Shown here one piece after another: positions 9,778 through 19,509 of a stretch of 64,000 nt of DNA. Under the pieces are notes generated by a model. That model searched no databases. It was given only the letters and a program-made list of their open reading frames with translations, and was not told the DNA's origin. This stretch comes from Promethearchaeota archaeon. Lineage in GTDB: Archaea > Asgardarchaeota > Lokiarchaeia > Sigyniarchaeales > SOKP01. Where the stretch lies: assembly GCA_016840085.1 (NCBI GenBank), contig JAEOTA010000081.1, positions 62,001-126,000 of the forward strand, read 5' to 3'. Position 1 is the stretch's first letter. Each line of letters begins with the position of its first letter. The translations under genes were made by a program, and so were the position numbers.

Positions 9778-11577
9778 TTATTGATTTAAAAGATTTTGGA
9801 TTTCATAGATTTGGTCATCTAATTTTTTCACTAAAAGAGTTATTTTCTTCTTTTTTTCTTCAAGTTCTTCAGCAGAAATTTCTCCTTGTAGTTCTTGCAT
9901 ATCATAGTCTAACGCCATTTTATTTAAATTTGCTTTTTTTATCTTTATATCAAGCAATTGTTTTTTCAAATCTTCATTTTGATACCTATTCGTTATTGAA
10001 ATCGCTTCTGTAGTCGTAGAAGTTTCCAAGGGAGGGATTCCTTCAGATTCTTCTTTTAAAACTTTTTGATATTTCATTTCTAGCGGTTTTTCGTCAATTT
10101 TTTGAACAAATGGTTGCTCAGGTTGAGTTTTGATAACATTAGATTTTATTTTTAAAGATGGAGTCGCTGAGAGAGGTTTTGTGATTTTTTGTTCTGCGTC
10201 ACTTTTTATCTGACCATACGGAGAAATTTTTAACTGAGATTTAGCCTCTTTTGGAACAGTAACCACTCTTTTTGGTCGAATTTTAACCATAAAATCTTCA
10301 GGCTTTAATTTTAAACTTGTAGGTTCTTGAGCAATTTCTGGTTTTTTAAGCCCTTCTTGTTTAGGTATTTCCTTAATATCTTCAGTTTTTTCCTGAAGTA
10401 CTTCTTGTTCTATTCTTGGTTTTTCAATTGAAAACGGGCTTTTTTGAGGTGGATTTACTGATGGAGGAAGATGTGGTGGCGGAGGAGTTTTAAAAATTTT
10501 TGGTTCTTCAATGGGTATAGGGGCCTTAGATGTTTCAGACGGAACAGCTTTTTGGACTCTATCCGCATCTATAGGGTGTGCAGGGGTAACTTGCGGTGCT
10601 TCAACTTGTTCTAACATTGTTTTTATTTTTTGTGATTTCTCAAAAAATTCCTTTCCTAATGAATCATCTCCTAATTCCACGCATAAACTACTGATTTTAT
10701 CAAATAGAAATGCTGCTTTATCAAAATCAGCATCCTTCAAAACTTTTGTTGCCTCTTCAATCAATTTATCCCTCTCTAATAATGGCTTTAAAAGAGGAGA
10801 AACCTCTGCACTCATCTCTAAGATATCTGCGATTATTTGAATCATTTTATTACGATTTTCTGGATCTTTAGCTATCATTGAATAAGTTTTCAATCCTAAA
10901 ATTCTTTCGATTTGGGAAGGGTCCATAGCTCCTTCTAAATCTTGTTTATTGCCTATTATAGATGTATGTGCATCAGGTGCTTGTTCTTTTATTAATTCTA
11001 AGAAAAATTTGCTTTTTTCAACATTTTCTAATGTAGAATCAGTAATCAGGAGAACCGCATCACTTCCTTTAATAAAATTATTCCATAAGTAGCTAAATTG
11101 TTCCTGTCCTGCAAAATCCCATAAATGAAAATATAATTTACCAATTCTAATTGTAGCAATTTCGCCTGTGATCGTAGGTATATGTTGCATAGGGATTTCC
11201 TCTGCACGAATTAATTTAGTGATTGTAGTTTTACCTACTCCAGAAAATCCAACTAAAGATATTTTTGGTCTTAAATTTTTATGGATTCCATCTACTATTG
11301 GATCAAAAACTTCGAAAGTTTTGGCATCAAACCTGTGTTGTAGGATATCTTCAAATAAAGTTCCGAATTCTTTTCTACATCTCTCTAATTCTTTTTTAAC
11401 ATTATCAAATTTATCTGTTAACCCAGTTACAAATATGAACAGTAAGTCTAATTCTTTTTGTGTTATAAATGATACTTTAAATTTATAAAAATCATGAGAT
11501 TCTACTATATCTATTTCTCTTGAGGATACATCTTGCATAATTTCTTCTACTAGAAGACTCAATGCTTCTTGTTTCAT
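9778..11577 (-). CDS. Longin-like/GTPase/TPR/coiled-coil fusion protein
   Basis: This is a 599-residue multidomain protein. Residues 1-100 alternate strands and a helix (DKFDNVKKELERCRKEFG) like a longin or roadblock-type domain; this call is tentative. Residues 102-260 form an Arf/Ras-like GTPase with P-loop GFSGVGKTT (110-118), WDFAGQ (G3, 153-158) and NKQD (G4, 210-213). Residues 265-330 look like a TPR-type helical hairpin (DADFDKAAFLFDKI). About 330-520 is Pro/Lys-rich, low complexity and probably disordered. The last ~65 residues are a charged coiled coil. Longin-GTPase fusions are known from Asgard genomes, where they are suspected of membrane or cytoskeletal roles; that role is inference here. 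It has a TATA-like box 40-50 nt upstream. Confidence 0.85.
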   Translation of the reverse strand: MKQEALSLLVEEIMQDVSSREIDIVESHDFYKFKVSFITQKELDLLFIFVTGLTDKFDNVKKELERCRKEFGTLFEDILQHRFDAKTFEVFDPIVDGIHKNLRPKISLVGFSGVGKTTITKLIRAEEIPMQHIPTITGEIATIRIGKLYFHLWDFAGQEQFSYLWNNFIKGSDAVLLITDSTLENVEKSKFFLELIKEQAPDAHTSIIGNKQDLEGAMDPSQIERILGLKTYSMIAKDPENRNKMIQIIADILEMSAEVSPLLKPLLERDKLIEEATKVLKDADFDKAAFLFDKISSLCVELGDDSLGKEFFEKSQKIKTMLEQVEAPQVTPAHPIDADRVQKAVPSETSKAPIPIEEPKIFKTPPPPHLPPSVNPPQKSPFSIEKPRIEQEVLQEKTEDIKEIPKQEGLKKPEIAQEPTSLKLKPEDFMVKIRPKRVVTVPKEAKSQLKISPYGQIKSDAEQKITKPLSATPSLKIKSNVIKTQPEQPFVQKIDEKPLEMKYQKVLKEESEGIPPLETSTTTEAISITNRYQNEDLKKQLLDIKIKKANLNKMALDYDMQELQGEISAEELEEKKKKITLLVKKLDDQIYEIQNLLNQ

Positions 11578-11618
11578 TGCTTTACCGAAATGCCTATAAT
11601 ATAGAAGCTCTTCACCCT

Positions 11619-11630
11619 TATATATAAATA
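11619..11630 (-). promoter_or_regulatory. TATA-like promoter box of the GTPase fusion gene
   Basis: The minus strand reads TATTTATATATAAG about 42-53 nt upstream of the ATG at 11577. It is a good match to an archaeal TATA element. Confidence 0.45.
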
Positions 11631-11683
11631 CTTGACGTAAAATAGCTTTTCACCAAAAAAGTATATAATTTACCCTCTTAAAA

Positions 11684-12172
11684 CTAATTCGAGAGATATT
11701 TTACTAAATCCTTAATAATCGAATATTTATCCTTTTTAATTTTTTCTTCTTTTAAAGTATCTTCTATTTTTGTAATCTCTTTTGAGAAATCAAAGATAGA
11801 AAATTCATGAATCTCTTCTTCAGAACTTTCACTTAATTTTTTCAAAAAAACACCAATACTTGGCATAAATTTTGCTAAGTTTACGCTTAATTCAAGTTTA
11901 GAAATTAATATTAAATCTTCTATAAATGTAAATAAATAGTTATTCTTTTTAGCTTCCAACGCAAATGAATTAATATTTTCTAAACTTAATTCAGCAGCAA
12001 TTTCTTTAGAATTTGAAATCAATGATAGAATTTTTTGAGGAATTACTTTTCCTTTAGAGAATTCCTTAATTGCCGATCCTAGTATAATTCCATATTTATT
12101 AGCGATTGCACATTCAGCATTTAAGTCAGATTTTAGTTGAGAGATAATTTCCTCGTAATTAATTTGATTCAT
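11684..12172 (-). CDS. Roadblock/LC7-like protein
   Basis: This 162-residue soluble protein has an N-terminal helix (EEIISQLKSDLNAECAIA), a strand-turn-strand segment KYGIILGSAI, a long helix, and a later strand pair NYLFTFIEDLILISKLEL. This order resembles roadblock/LC7 domains, small regulators that pair with GTPases such as MglA or Arf-like proteins. A charged helical tail follows. The gene sits directly upstream of the GTPase fusion gene on the same strand (106-nt gap), the usual neighbourhood for such partners. No catalytic residues are visible. The family call rests on pattern, not on a database search. Confidence 0.6.
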   Translation of the reverse strand: MNQINYEEIISQLKSDLNAECAIANKYGIILGSAIKEFSKGKVIPQKILSLISNSKEIAAELSLENINSFALEAKKNNYLFTFIEDLILISKLELSVNLAKFMPSIGVFLKKLSESSEEEIHEFSIFDFSKEITKIEDTLKEEKIKKDKYSIIKDLVKYLSN

Positions 12173-12284
12173 AATTTGGAAGTATTGCTTTTTAATAAAT
12201 AATGAAAACCTATTTATTTATATTTATTTTGTTATTAGAATCAATATAATACTAAGATTCTTAAGAATTTAATAAATAAAGAAA

Positions 12285-13082
12285 TTGAAAACATTTAAAA
12301 CACATTTTTCAGAAAAAGAATCTGATATTACGATTATTTCTGAATCGAAATCAGCAATATTAAGAGCTAAAGACACTTTATTTTTTCATAGAAATAATTT
12401 AGAAAGATATATTAAAAAAAATAATAATTTTTTAACTTCCTTCTCTCCAGTAAAAGTAAAAACAAGTTTAAGGATTGTTAATTTAATGGCAGAAGTAGCC
12501 TATATCTGTGATGTTGGTCCTATGGCTTCTGTAGCAGGAGCTTTAGCTGATTTAATGTTAGAAGCAATGAAAATAAAGGATAATACTACAGAAATTGATT
12601 TTATTCCAGCAAAAATTGCGTTAGTTGAAAATGGGGGTGAAATTTCAATAGATTCAATTAAACCAATGAAAGTTGCTTTATTCGCTGGATATAATGAATT
12701 AAATCTAAATATAGGATTCTTAATAGAAAAAAAAGATTGTCCTTTAGGAATTGGTACTAGTTCTGCTACAATAGGGCATGCGATTAGTTTAGGACAAGCT
12801 GATGTGGTGACAATCTTTGCAGAAAATGCAGCGTTAGCAGATACTGCAGCTACTAAAATTGGAAACTTAGTAAAGGGTAAAGATATCGAAACATCAATAA
12901 AAAAAGGTTTGGATGCCGTGGATAACATTTTTGGGGTTTCAGGAGCTTTTATTAGCAGAGAAAATAAAGTTGGTCAAACTGGTAAGTTGCCTAAATTAAT
13001 AAAGATTGAAGGAAATAAGAAAAAGATTCTTAAAGAAAAATTGGATAATATCTTTCCTGGAGATTATGAAATTTTTAGATAA
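12285..13082 (+). CDS. UPF0280 family protein (ApbE-like fold)
   Basis: This 265-residue protein matches the UPF0280 family, found mainly in archaea and related in fold to the flavin transferase ApbE. Supporting segments are CDVGPMASVAGALADL, NGGEISID, LGIGTSSATIGHAISLGQAD and ENAALADTAATKIGN. ApbE attaches FMN to proteins; the UPF0280 branch has no settled function, and I do not claim flavinylation. The start is TTG, the first start codon of the frame. It diverges from the roadblock-like gene, and its last 8 nt overlap tail-to-tail with the 761-residue GT-C gene. Confidence 0.88.
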   Translation: MKTFKTHFSEKESDITIISESKSAILRAKDTLFFHRNNLERYIKKNNNFLTSFSPVKVKTSLRIVNLMAEVAYICDVGPMASVAGALADLMLEAMKIKDNTTEIDFIPAKIALVENGGEISIDSIKPMKVALFAGYNELNLNIGFLIEKKDCPLGIGTSSATIGHAISLGQADVVTIFAENAALADTAATKIGNLVKGKDIETSIKKGLDAVDNIFGVSGAFISRENKVGQTGKLPKLIKIEGNKKKILKEKLDNIFPGDYEIFR

Positions 13083-15360
13083 CCCAATAAAGAGGAGTTT
13101 CCACCCCTTTCATCGTTTTTGATGATAATATTTTGTTTAAATAATCGAGAGTGTAATATTCTTCTAATTCCTCTTTTGATAATTGTCCAAATAAATCTCC
13201 TCCCTTGTTTATTATATATTCACCTGCGAAAATAATATAGACATCTGTATTATAATCACTTTTAATTTTACTTAAGATATTAATGCCACTCTCATTGATA
13301 TGGTTATTAGGAGGAAATAAATCAGTTTCATTTTTCAAAAAAATAAAATTCTCATTATAAGTAAACGAACCATCTTGATCACTAAAAAGATAATCATAAT
13401 GATTAAATACATGATTCCATCCAACTTTAGTAAAGATAACATTTTTATCCACAGTGTTATTTGAATACCATTGAATAGAACTTGCATCCCTCTTCTTTAC
13501 ATCAAAAACTTCATAACTGACTGACTCATAAAAATAAGATGTAAATAATGAAAATGATATTATCATTAAAAAGGTAAATTTTAGTCTAAAGTTTTTAAAT
13601 TTGTTTAACCTTATAAGCTTATATATATACGAAATAAACCCAATCACAATAAATGGAGGTATAAGATATAGAATTCTTTGCCAAATCAAATTACTAAGAA
13701 TAAAAACGTTAAAAATAAAACCTATTGCCAATAATATAATGAGACTTAATCCCCAAATAAATATCGGTTTTCCTCTTGGCTTTTTTTGAAATAGAATCAT
13801 TCCCCATATAGAAAATGCGCTTATTAATATAATTTCAGTTACATAGAATATATTAATCATTTCTATTTTAAGCCAGAACAAGTTTACGATCAATAAAACA
13901 ACTACAAGGAGAATCAAAATACTTAAAATTAGTGGAATTATTATTCTGTCTTCGATTCTTTTGTAAAAATTATTTCCTTCTCCTTTAATCACAGATGAAA
14001 ATCTTCCTTTAGTAAAAATGATTGATTTTTGTAATCTCCAGAATAAAATAGCTCCAGCTGTAACCCCGGCTATAATCATAAATAGTAAGAGATACCATGA
14101 GATATTGAATGGAATTAAAAACCAATAATGTCCACTTCCAATTCCAAAATAACTTAATACTAAAAAAATCCCTAATAATCCTACTAAAAAGATTAAGTCA
14201 AAACCGCGCTTGTAATCTTTCAAAAAATAAATAAAATATAACCATAAATAAGAGATTAAAAATATTATAGATGTGACTACGTGCGTAAGAACAGCACTAA
14301 TAAAGATTATCGTAATTATTATATAAAAGAAAGAAATGTTTGTAAGAATGTCTTTTCTCTGTGGGCGTTCTACTTTAATAAAATTTTGTAATCGTACATA
14401 TAGAAGGAAAAATATAGCTAGACATTTAATTAACGCGGAACCTGAAGGCCAATATTGAAGCATCATTGTAGAGAAGCCTAGCGAAGAAAACTCTAAAATA
14501 AATACACTAAGAAATGCTAGATTCCGATTTTTAAATATTCTTAAAGATATATTATAGAAAACAAGAGCAGAAAGAAAGAAAGTATAAAATACCAAAAATT
14601 TTGGTAAAAGTACATGATTCAAACCAGAAAAAAAATTGATTACTGCTCCAAAAATACTTAAACCCATTTCTCCATGATATTCTTTAATAGGAATAATATT
14701 TTCACTTGTTATTCTTTGGCTATTAAGAATATGAAGCCATGGATCAGTTCCACCAAAATTACTAAATTTAAAAATATTCATAATACAGATTAAGAAGATA
14801 AAAATTATTAAGAGGATGCCATTTAGAGGTATGTTGTCTTTGAAAAATTTATATAGAGAGAACTTATTGATTTTTTCATGTTTATTTTTCAAATACTCTT
14901 TAGATTTAATGAAATTATATAATCCTTTTTTCCATTCACCAAATATTATAATAATTATTAACAGTAAAAAAAATATTAAAGTAAAAGAAAAGAAAAAAAA
15001 CCCTATAATTGGAATACCTATCCAATATCCAATATAACCTATAAAAATGTAAAAAGCTGAATTAATAACTATTGTTAGACTTAATTTTTCTAAAAAACTA
15101 AAATTCTGCTTTTTCATTAGTATGAAAAAGATGGGGTAAGTGGGTAAAAATAATAAAGCAAAAATGGTACTAATAATTACACTCGATTGAAAAAGATATT
15201 CAAGAATAAAGATATCTGCTATACCTAAAAAAGTAGTAAAATTAATTAATTTAAAAAAAATGAATGTAAAAGAAACTATAGAAATTATAAAAATAAATAG
15301 ATTTATTCTTGAATAAATGGAAAGTAATGCTGTGGTTATTTTATTTTTAATATTATTCAT
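13075..15360 (-). CDS. Multi-spanning GT-C-like membrane glycosyltransferase, 761 aa (paralogue of 38665-40950)
   Basis: This is a large membrane protein with more than a dozen hydrophobic helices and a soluble C-terminal domain of about 150 residues. After an early helix cluster comes FGGTDPWLH, an acidic loop of the type that carries the catalytic Asp in GT-C enzymes (oligosaccharyltransferase and dolichol-phosphate-sugar users). It should act at the outer membrane face with a lipid-linked sugar donor, which is inferred. It ends in ETPLYWVI. A paralogue of exactly the same length and ending (PLYWVI) lies at 38665-40950. It follows the epimerase gene (15375) by 14 nt on the same strand, so co-transcription is likely. 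Confidence 0.75.
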   Translation of the reverse strand: MNNIKNKITTALLSIYSRINLFIFIISIVSFTFIFFKLINFTTFLGIADIFILEYLFQSSVIISTIFALLFLPTYPIFFILMKKQNFSFLEKLSLTIVINSAFYIFIGYIGYWIGIPIIGFFFFSFTLIFFLLLIIIIIFGEWKKGLYNFIKSKEYLKNKHEKINKFSLYKFFKDNIPLNGILLIIFIFLICIMNIFKFSNFGGTDPWLHILNSQRITSENIIPIKEYHGEMGLSIFGAVINFFSGLNHVLLPKFLVFYTFFLSALVFYNISLRIFKNRNLAFLSVFILEFSSLGFSTMMLQYWPSGSALIKCLAIFFLLYVRLQNFIKVERPQRKDILTNISFFYIIITIIFISAVLTHVVTSIIFLISYLWLYFIYFLKDYKRGFDLIFLVGLLGIFLVLSYFGIGSGHYWFLIPFNISWYLLLFMIIAGVTAGAILFWRLQKSIIFTKGRFSSVIKGEGNNFYKRIEDRIIIPLILSILILLVVVLLIVNLFWLKIEMINIFYVTEIILISAFSIWGMILFQKKPRGKPIFIWGLSLIILLAIGFIFNVFILSNLIWQRILYLIPPFIVIGFISYIYKLIRLNKFKNFRLKFTFLMIISFSLFTSYFYESVSYEVFDVKKRDASSIQWYSNNTVDKNVIFTKVGWNHVFNHYDYLFSDQDGSFTYNENFIFLKNETDLFPPNNHINESGINILSKIKSDYNTDVYIIFAGEYIINKGGDLFGQLSKEELEEYYTLDYLNKILSSKTMKGVETPLYWVI

Positions 15361-15374
15361 CTTTTTTAAAGGAT

Positions 15375-16346
15375 TTACGATATCTGTAAATCTATTTTAT
15401 ATTTTTGACTATGCCATGTAAAATACTCTCTCAATCCTTCTTCTTGTGTATATTTTGGCTGGTAATTTATAATTTTTTTAGCCTTAGAAATATCACCAAA
15501 ACTATGTAATATATCACCAGGCCGAGGATCTGTATATGTAATCTTTAAATCTTCTCTGTTTGTTAATTTTAAAATCAATTTTGCGAGATCTGTTAATTTA
15601 ATTGGAGAACCAGCTGCTATATTTAAAATTTCACCTTTTATATTATGCTCAACAGCTAATATATTAGTCTGAATTACATCTTCAACATAAGTAAAATCCC
15701 TTGATTGCTCTCCATTACCAAATATTATTAGATTCTTATTATTGATGAGTCTTCCTAACCAAATTGCGATTACCCCGCTATAAGTTGAATCCTTTTGTCT
15801 TGGACCAAAAACATTAAAATATCTCAAAGATACTGTCTTTAATCCATAAATTTGATAATATACCTGCATATACGCCTCACCAGTCATTTTAGATACACCA
15901 TAAGGAGAAATTGGTAAACAATTCATATCCTCCCTTTTAGGTAATTCAGGACTATCTCCATATACTGAAGAACTTGACGCAAAGATGATCTTTTCGACAT
16001 CCATTTTCCTGGCTGCATTTAAAATGTTTAATGTACCATTCACATTAACATCATTGCATGATTCTGGCATTAATATTGATTGAGGTACACTAGTAAATGC
16101 TGCTTCATGATATATGATGTCAATATCTTCAAAGATTTCTAATAAAAAGTTTAAATCTCTTATATCCCCTTTTTTAAATTTAAAATTTTTGTGTTCTAAA
16201 ACATTTTCTAAATTGTCTAAACTGCCATTAAATAGGTTATCAACACCTATTACTTCTGCCCCTAATTCAATTAATTTACTTGTTATATTACTTCCGATGA
16301 ACCCAGCAGCTCCAGTAACAAGAATTCTTTTATCTTCAATTTTCAT
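15375..16346 (-). CDS. NAD-dependent sugar epimerase/dehydratase (extended SDR, GalE-like)
   Basis: This 323-residue extended short-chain dehydrogenase carries the NAD-binding motif VTGAAGFIGSN, the catalytic Ser region SSSSVYGDS, the YxxxK pair in YGVSKMTGE, and RYFNVFGPRQ and RDFTYVEDV. These fit UDP-hexose 4-epimerases and their WbpP-like relatives, which interconvert nucleotide sugars in the cytoplasm. The exact sugar is not readable. It lies downstream of the phosphonate genes (129-nt gap) and 14 nt upstream of the GT-C gene, tying a sugar nucleotide supply to that cluster. A second family member is at 30411. Confidence 0.9.
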   Translation of the reverse strand: MKIEDKRILVTGAAGFIGSNITSKLIELGAEVIGVDNLFNGSLDNLENVLEHKNFKFKKGDIRDLNFLLEIFEDIDIIYHEAAFTSVPQSILMPESCNDVNVNGTLNILNAARKMDVEKIIFASSSSVYGDSPELPKREDMNCLPISPYGVSKMTGEAYMQVYYQIYGLKTVSLRYFNVFGPRQKDSTYSGVIAIWLGRLINNKNLIIFGNGEQSRDFTYVEDVIQTNILAVEHNIKGEILNIAAGSPIKLTDLAKLILKLTNREDLKITYTDPRPGDILHSFGDISKAKKIINYQPKYTQEEGLREYFTWHSQKYKIDLQIS

Positions 16347-16475
16347 ATTTAATCAATTAAAAATCTTGAGATTATTTTTATTAAAATCTTGTAATGTTAT
16401 TTAACATTTTTAATAAAATTGATAACCTAAACATGTTCATAAAGAAGAAATTTTTTAATAGTATTTTAAAAATTA

Positions 16476-17627
16476 TTAGCGTGAATCCGTTAAATATTTC
16501 ATAAATTCTTTTTTATACTCTTTTGGAAGTTTATCTGGTCTTTTTAGGTCTGAATCAGGACTTACTTTAGTTTTAATCAAGATCATAATTGGACCTTCTC
16601 GATTTTTAATATCTTCTAATGATTCTAATAATTTCTCTTTAGATTCTATTAAAATTCCTAATTTGTAATTTGATGCCAAGGCTATATTAGTGAATTTAAC
16701 ATTGGGAGAATTTGTAGGTTGACTTCCTGTAGATTCATGAACTTCATTATCTAATATAATATGAACGAAGTTTGTAGGTGAATACTTTCCAATCGTTGTA
16801 AAAGCCCCCATTTGCATAATTGTTGCTCCATCTCCATCAAATACAATTACTCTTTTATCTGGCTTTTGAAGAGCTATACTTAATCCAATAGAACTAGCGC
16901 ATCCCATTGATCCAATATTATAGAAACTTTTATTATGTTCTTTTTTTCTTGATTCTCTATACTCAAATAATTTTCTTGAAATATATCCTGTGGTAGAAAC
17001 AATAATTTCATCATTAGTTAAATTATTCATAATTAACTCTATTACTTCTTTCGTTGTCAATGAATAATTATTTAATGATTTTTTTTTCATTTCATAAAAT
17101 TGAAAGAAATTTCGTCGAAAAATTAAAGCATATGGACCATTTTCTTTCTTAAGATACTCAATTACCTTCTTAATCTCGTTTTTAATTAAAACTAAATCTG
17201 GTTTAAGGATAGTATAAGGAATTTGCAATGTATCTAATAATGGGAGCATAATTTCACCCATTTTCTTATGTTGAGGTGCATCAATTTTATCAGGTTCACC
17301 TCTCCACCCAATCATTAAGAGAACAGGAATTGAGTATACTTCTGGATCACATAATGACGTAATAGGATTGATTGTCTTCCCAAATCCAGAATTTTGCATA
17401 TAAACAATTCCTATTTTATTTGTTGCTAAATGATAACCAGAAGCAATAGCAATAGCTTCACATTCATTGCAAGCAACAACATTTTTTAGACCTTTTCCAT
17501 CATTATCAGCTAAGTATTTCATCCAATCTTTAAATGTGGAATCAGGGATTCCAGTAAAGAAAGTAAAATCAAAATTTTTTAAAATTTCAAAAAAATCCTC
17601 GCACCTAATCATTTTTATCATCAACAA
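16476..17627 (-). CDS. ppd: Phosphonopyruvate decarboxylase
   Basis: This thiamine-diphosphate enzyme decarboxylates phosphonopyruvate to phosphonoacetaldehyde, the irreversible step that pulls phosphonate synthesis forward. Diagnostic stretches are FFTGIPDSTFKDWM at the N-terminus, CNECEAIAIASGYHLAT with the cofactor-activating Glu, MQNSGFGKTINPITSL, GWRGEPDKIDAPQHKKMG, and the TPP/Mg motif GDGATIMQMGAF followed by LDNEVHESTGSQPT. The length (383) is typical for the Ppd/Fom2/AepY family. The track start is TTG at 17627; ATG at 17621 or 17612 (MIRCEDFF) is more likely. It begins 8 nt after the nucleotidyltransferase stop and is the last gene of the tight pepM operon. Confidence 0.94.
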   Translation of the reverse strand: MLMIKMIRCEDFFEILKNFDFTFFTGIPDSTFKDWMKYLADNDGKGLKNVVACNECEAIAIASGYHLATNKIGIVYMQNSGFGKTINPITSLCDPEVYSIPVLLMIGWRGEPDKIDAPQHKKMGEIMLPLLDTLQIPYTILKPDLVLIKNEIKKVIEYLKKENGPYALIFRRNFFQFYEMKKKSLNNYSLTTKEVIELIMNNLTNDEIIVSTTGYISRKLFEYRESRKKEHNKSFYNIGSMGCASSIGLSIALQKPDKRVIVFDGDGATIMQMGAFTTIGKYSPTNFVHIILDNEVHESTGSQPTNSPNVKFTNIALASNYKLGILIESKEKLLESLEDIKNREGPIMILIKTKVSPDSDLKRPDKLPKEYKKEFMKYLTDSR

Positions 17628-17635
17628 ATAAAGAT

Positions 17636-18352
17636 TTAATTATTTTTTTTAAAATACTGCTTTGCTTTTTCTAAATCTTTGTGATCATCAATTTCAATAC
17701 AAAATTCATTAAAAAAACAAGGTTTTAAAACTATTTTATCTAAAATTTCATTTAGTGCATCTTCAGCATAGCAATTTACCTTATTATAGCTTACAAAAAT
17801 TTCTATTTGTTCAAACCATTGTTTCATAAATTCTTTTGATAATTTATATAATGGAGCTAAAAATGCTGTTTGTGGTCCTGACAAATCTACTCCTATCTTA
17901 TATATCCTATTATTTAAAATATTTGCTTTAAAGTCCTTCACGGGAGGGGGAATCTCTTTATTTACTAATACACAGTTTATATCTTTAGAATCAACTAAAA
18001 GCTTTATCAGATTTTCAGAAATTATTAAATCTCCATGAGAAATCAAAATATCATCAGTAATAACATCTCGAGCTAAATAAATTGAATATATATAATTGGT
18101 ATTTTCATAACGGGGATTATGAATAAATTGAACTTCAATAGAAGGATAAAACTTTTTAATATAGGATTTAATTTGATTCTCAAATGGACCAGTTGGAATT
18201 ATAAACTCTTTAAAGTTAAACTTAACGATGTTTCTTATTTGATAATCTAATATTGTTTCGTCATTATTAATTTTAACAAGGCATTTAGGCTTATTATTAG
18301 TTAATGGCGCTAATCTTTTGCCAATCCCTGCGTTTAACAATATCACTTTCAT
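17636..18352 (-). CDS. Nucleotidyltransferase of the sugar-phosphate/phosphonate-activating type
   Basis: This 238-residue protein has a single NTP-transferase domain, with the signature NAGIGKRLAPLTNNKPKCLV for nucleotide and metal binding and a later Asp motif SHGDLII. It belongs to the broad LicC/PntC/RmlA-like superfamily, which couples NTP (often CTP) to a phosphoryl or phosphonyl alcohol and releases pyrophosphate. Its start overlaps the dehydrogenase stop by 4 nt (ATGA), so the two are translationally coupled. The position between the dehydrogenase and Ppd suggests that it activates the phosphonate made by the operon, perhaps as a CMP ester. The substrate is inferred from context, and sugar phosphates remain possible. 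Confidence 0.83.
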   Translation of the reverse strand: MKVILLNAGIGKRLAPLTNNKPKCLVKINNDETILDYQIRNIVKFNFKEFIIPTGPFENQIKSYIKKFYPSIEVQFIHNPRYENTNYIYSIYLARDVITDDILISHGDLIISENLIKLLVDSKDINCVLVNKEIPPPVKDFKANILNNRIYKIGVDLSGPQTAFLAPLYKLSKEFMKQWFEQIEIFVSYNKVNCYAEDALNEILDKIVLKPCFFNEFCIEIDDHKDLEKAKQYFKKNN

Positions 18353-19509
18353 CTTATATCATTTAAGATTTTCCTTAATTTTGTTTCTGTAAGTAAACGA
18401 GGATTATTTTTTACTCTTTCAGGATTGAATCCATTTTTTATAATTAATTCAATATCCTCCTGAGTCTTAATATGCAAATTCTCTAATTTTATTTCTAATC
18501 CAATATTTATTATTAAATTTCTAATAATTTCTCGTGCTTCGATAAAATCTGAAGCACCAATTATTGAAATTAGTTCTTTCATAACCTTTTTAACATATTC
18601 AACTCCACGTGAATCTATTATATCATCTTCACTCACATCTGAATTAAAGACAATCATAGAAGGTAAAGTCAAAGCAACTGCATGTCCATGAGGTATATTA
18701 AAGTATGAAGTAATAGGATATGAAATAGCATGACAAGCAGTCGTTTTTGTGATGTTTATTGCTTTTCCAGCATAATTTGCCGCAATTACCATATTATACC
18801 TAGATTTTTTATCAGGGGTGTTAACAGCTTTTATTAAATTATTTAATATAAGCTCAATTGCCTTCTTCGCATAGTTTTTTGATTCATCAGTAGAATTTAT
18901 ATTCCAAAAAGATTCAATAGCTTGAGTGAGTGCATCTAAACCGGAAACAGCAGTGTTTTTTTTCGACAAGCTGTATGTAAACTGAGGATCGACAATCACA
19001 TATTCTGGTTGTAAGTATTCTGGTTCTGCTAAAGAATATTTATCTTTATCTATGTAAACAACAGCAAAATGAGTTGCTTCACTCCCAGAACCTGCTGTTG
19101 TTGGAATCCGAATTAAAGGTATGCCTTTTTTTTTTATTTCTTTTTTTTTTACGATAAGATCTATAGGAGAATTATCATTAGTTGATAAAATTGAAATAGA
19201 TTTTCCCATATCTAAGACTGATCCTCCTCCAACAGCGATAATTACATCAAAATCTTGGCTTTTAAATAAGTCTAATCCTTTTTTTATATCATTTAATTTT
19301 GGATTTGGAGAAAAATCATTGAATTGGATATAATCATAATTTTTGAGAATCTTAAGAAGCTTTTCTTTTATAATAGTCTTCTCAAAAGAATCTTTTCCTG
19401 TTATTAGGAATATATTTTTAAAGGTATTCTTTCTTAAAATCGTCTTTAATTTATTAATAGAGTTAAATCCTAAATATTCTATCATTTTTGTGTTATATTT
19501 ATTAATCAA
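18349..19509 (-). CDS. Iron-containing alcohol dehydrogenase, probable phosphonoacetaldehyde reductase (PhpC-like)
   Basis: This 386-residue group III (iron-type) alcohol dehydrogenase carries the nucleotide-binding GGGSVLDMGKS, the IPTTAGSGSEAT motif, and metal ligands in VSGLDALTQ, TTACHAISY and IPHGHAVAL. In phosphonate pathways, close relatives (PhpC, FomC) reduce phosphonoacetaldehyde to 2-hydroxyethylphosphonate. The gene overlaps pepM by 4 nt upstream and the nucleotidyltransferase by 4 nt downstream. This coupling is the main reason for the specific substrate call; the fold alone would allow other aldehydes. No aminotransferase gene is nearby, which favours hydroxyethylphosphonate over aminoethylphosphonate as product. 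Confidence 0.85.
   Translation of the reverse strand: MINKYNTKMIEYLGFNSINKLKTILRKNTFKNIFLITGKDSFEKTIIKEKLLKILKNYDYIQFNDFSPNPKLNDIKKGLDLFKSQDFDVIIAVGGGSVLDMGKSISILSTNDNSPIDLIVKKKEIKKKGIPLIRIPTTAGSGSEATHFAVVYIDKDKYSLAEPEYLQPEYVIVDPQFTYSLSKKNTAVSGLDALTQAIESFWNINSTDESKNYAKKAIELILNNLIKAVNTPDKKSRYNMVIAANYAGKAINITKTTACHAISYPITSYFNIPHGHAVALTLPSMIVFNSDVSEDDIIDSRGVEYVKKVMKELISIIGASDFIEAREIIRNLIINIGLEIKLENLHIKTQEDIELIIKNGFNPERVKNNPRLLTETKLRKILNDIR

Noticed and set aside
13075-13082. Frameshift or wrong stop where UPF0280 and the GT-C gene overlap
   Set aside because: A tail-to-tail overlap of 8 nt is normal, and the GT-C ending PLYWVI is confirmed by its paralogue.
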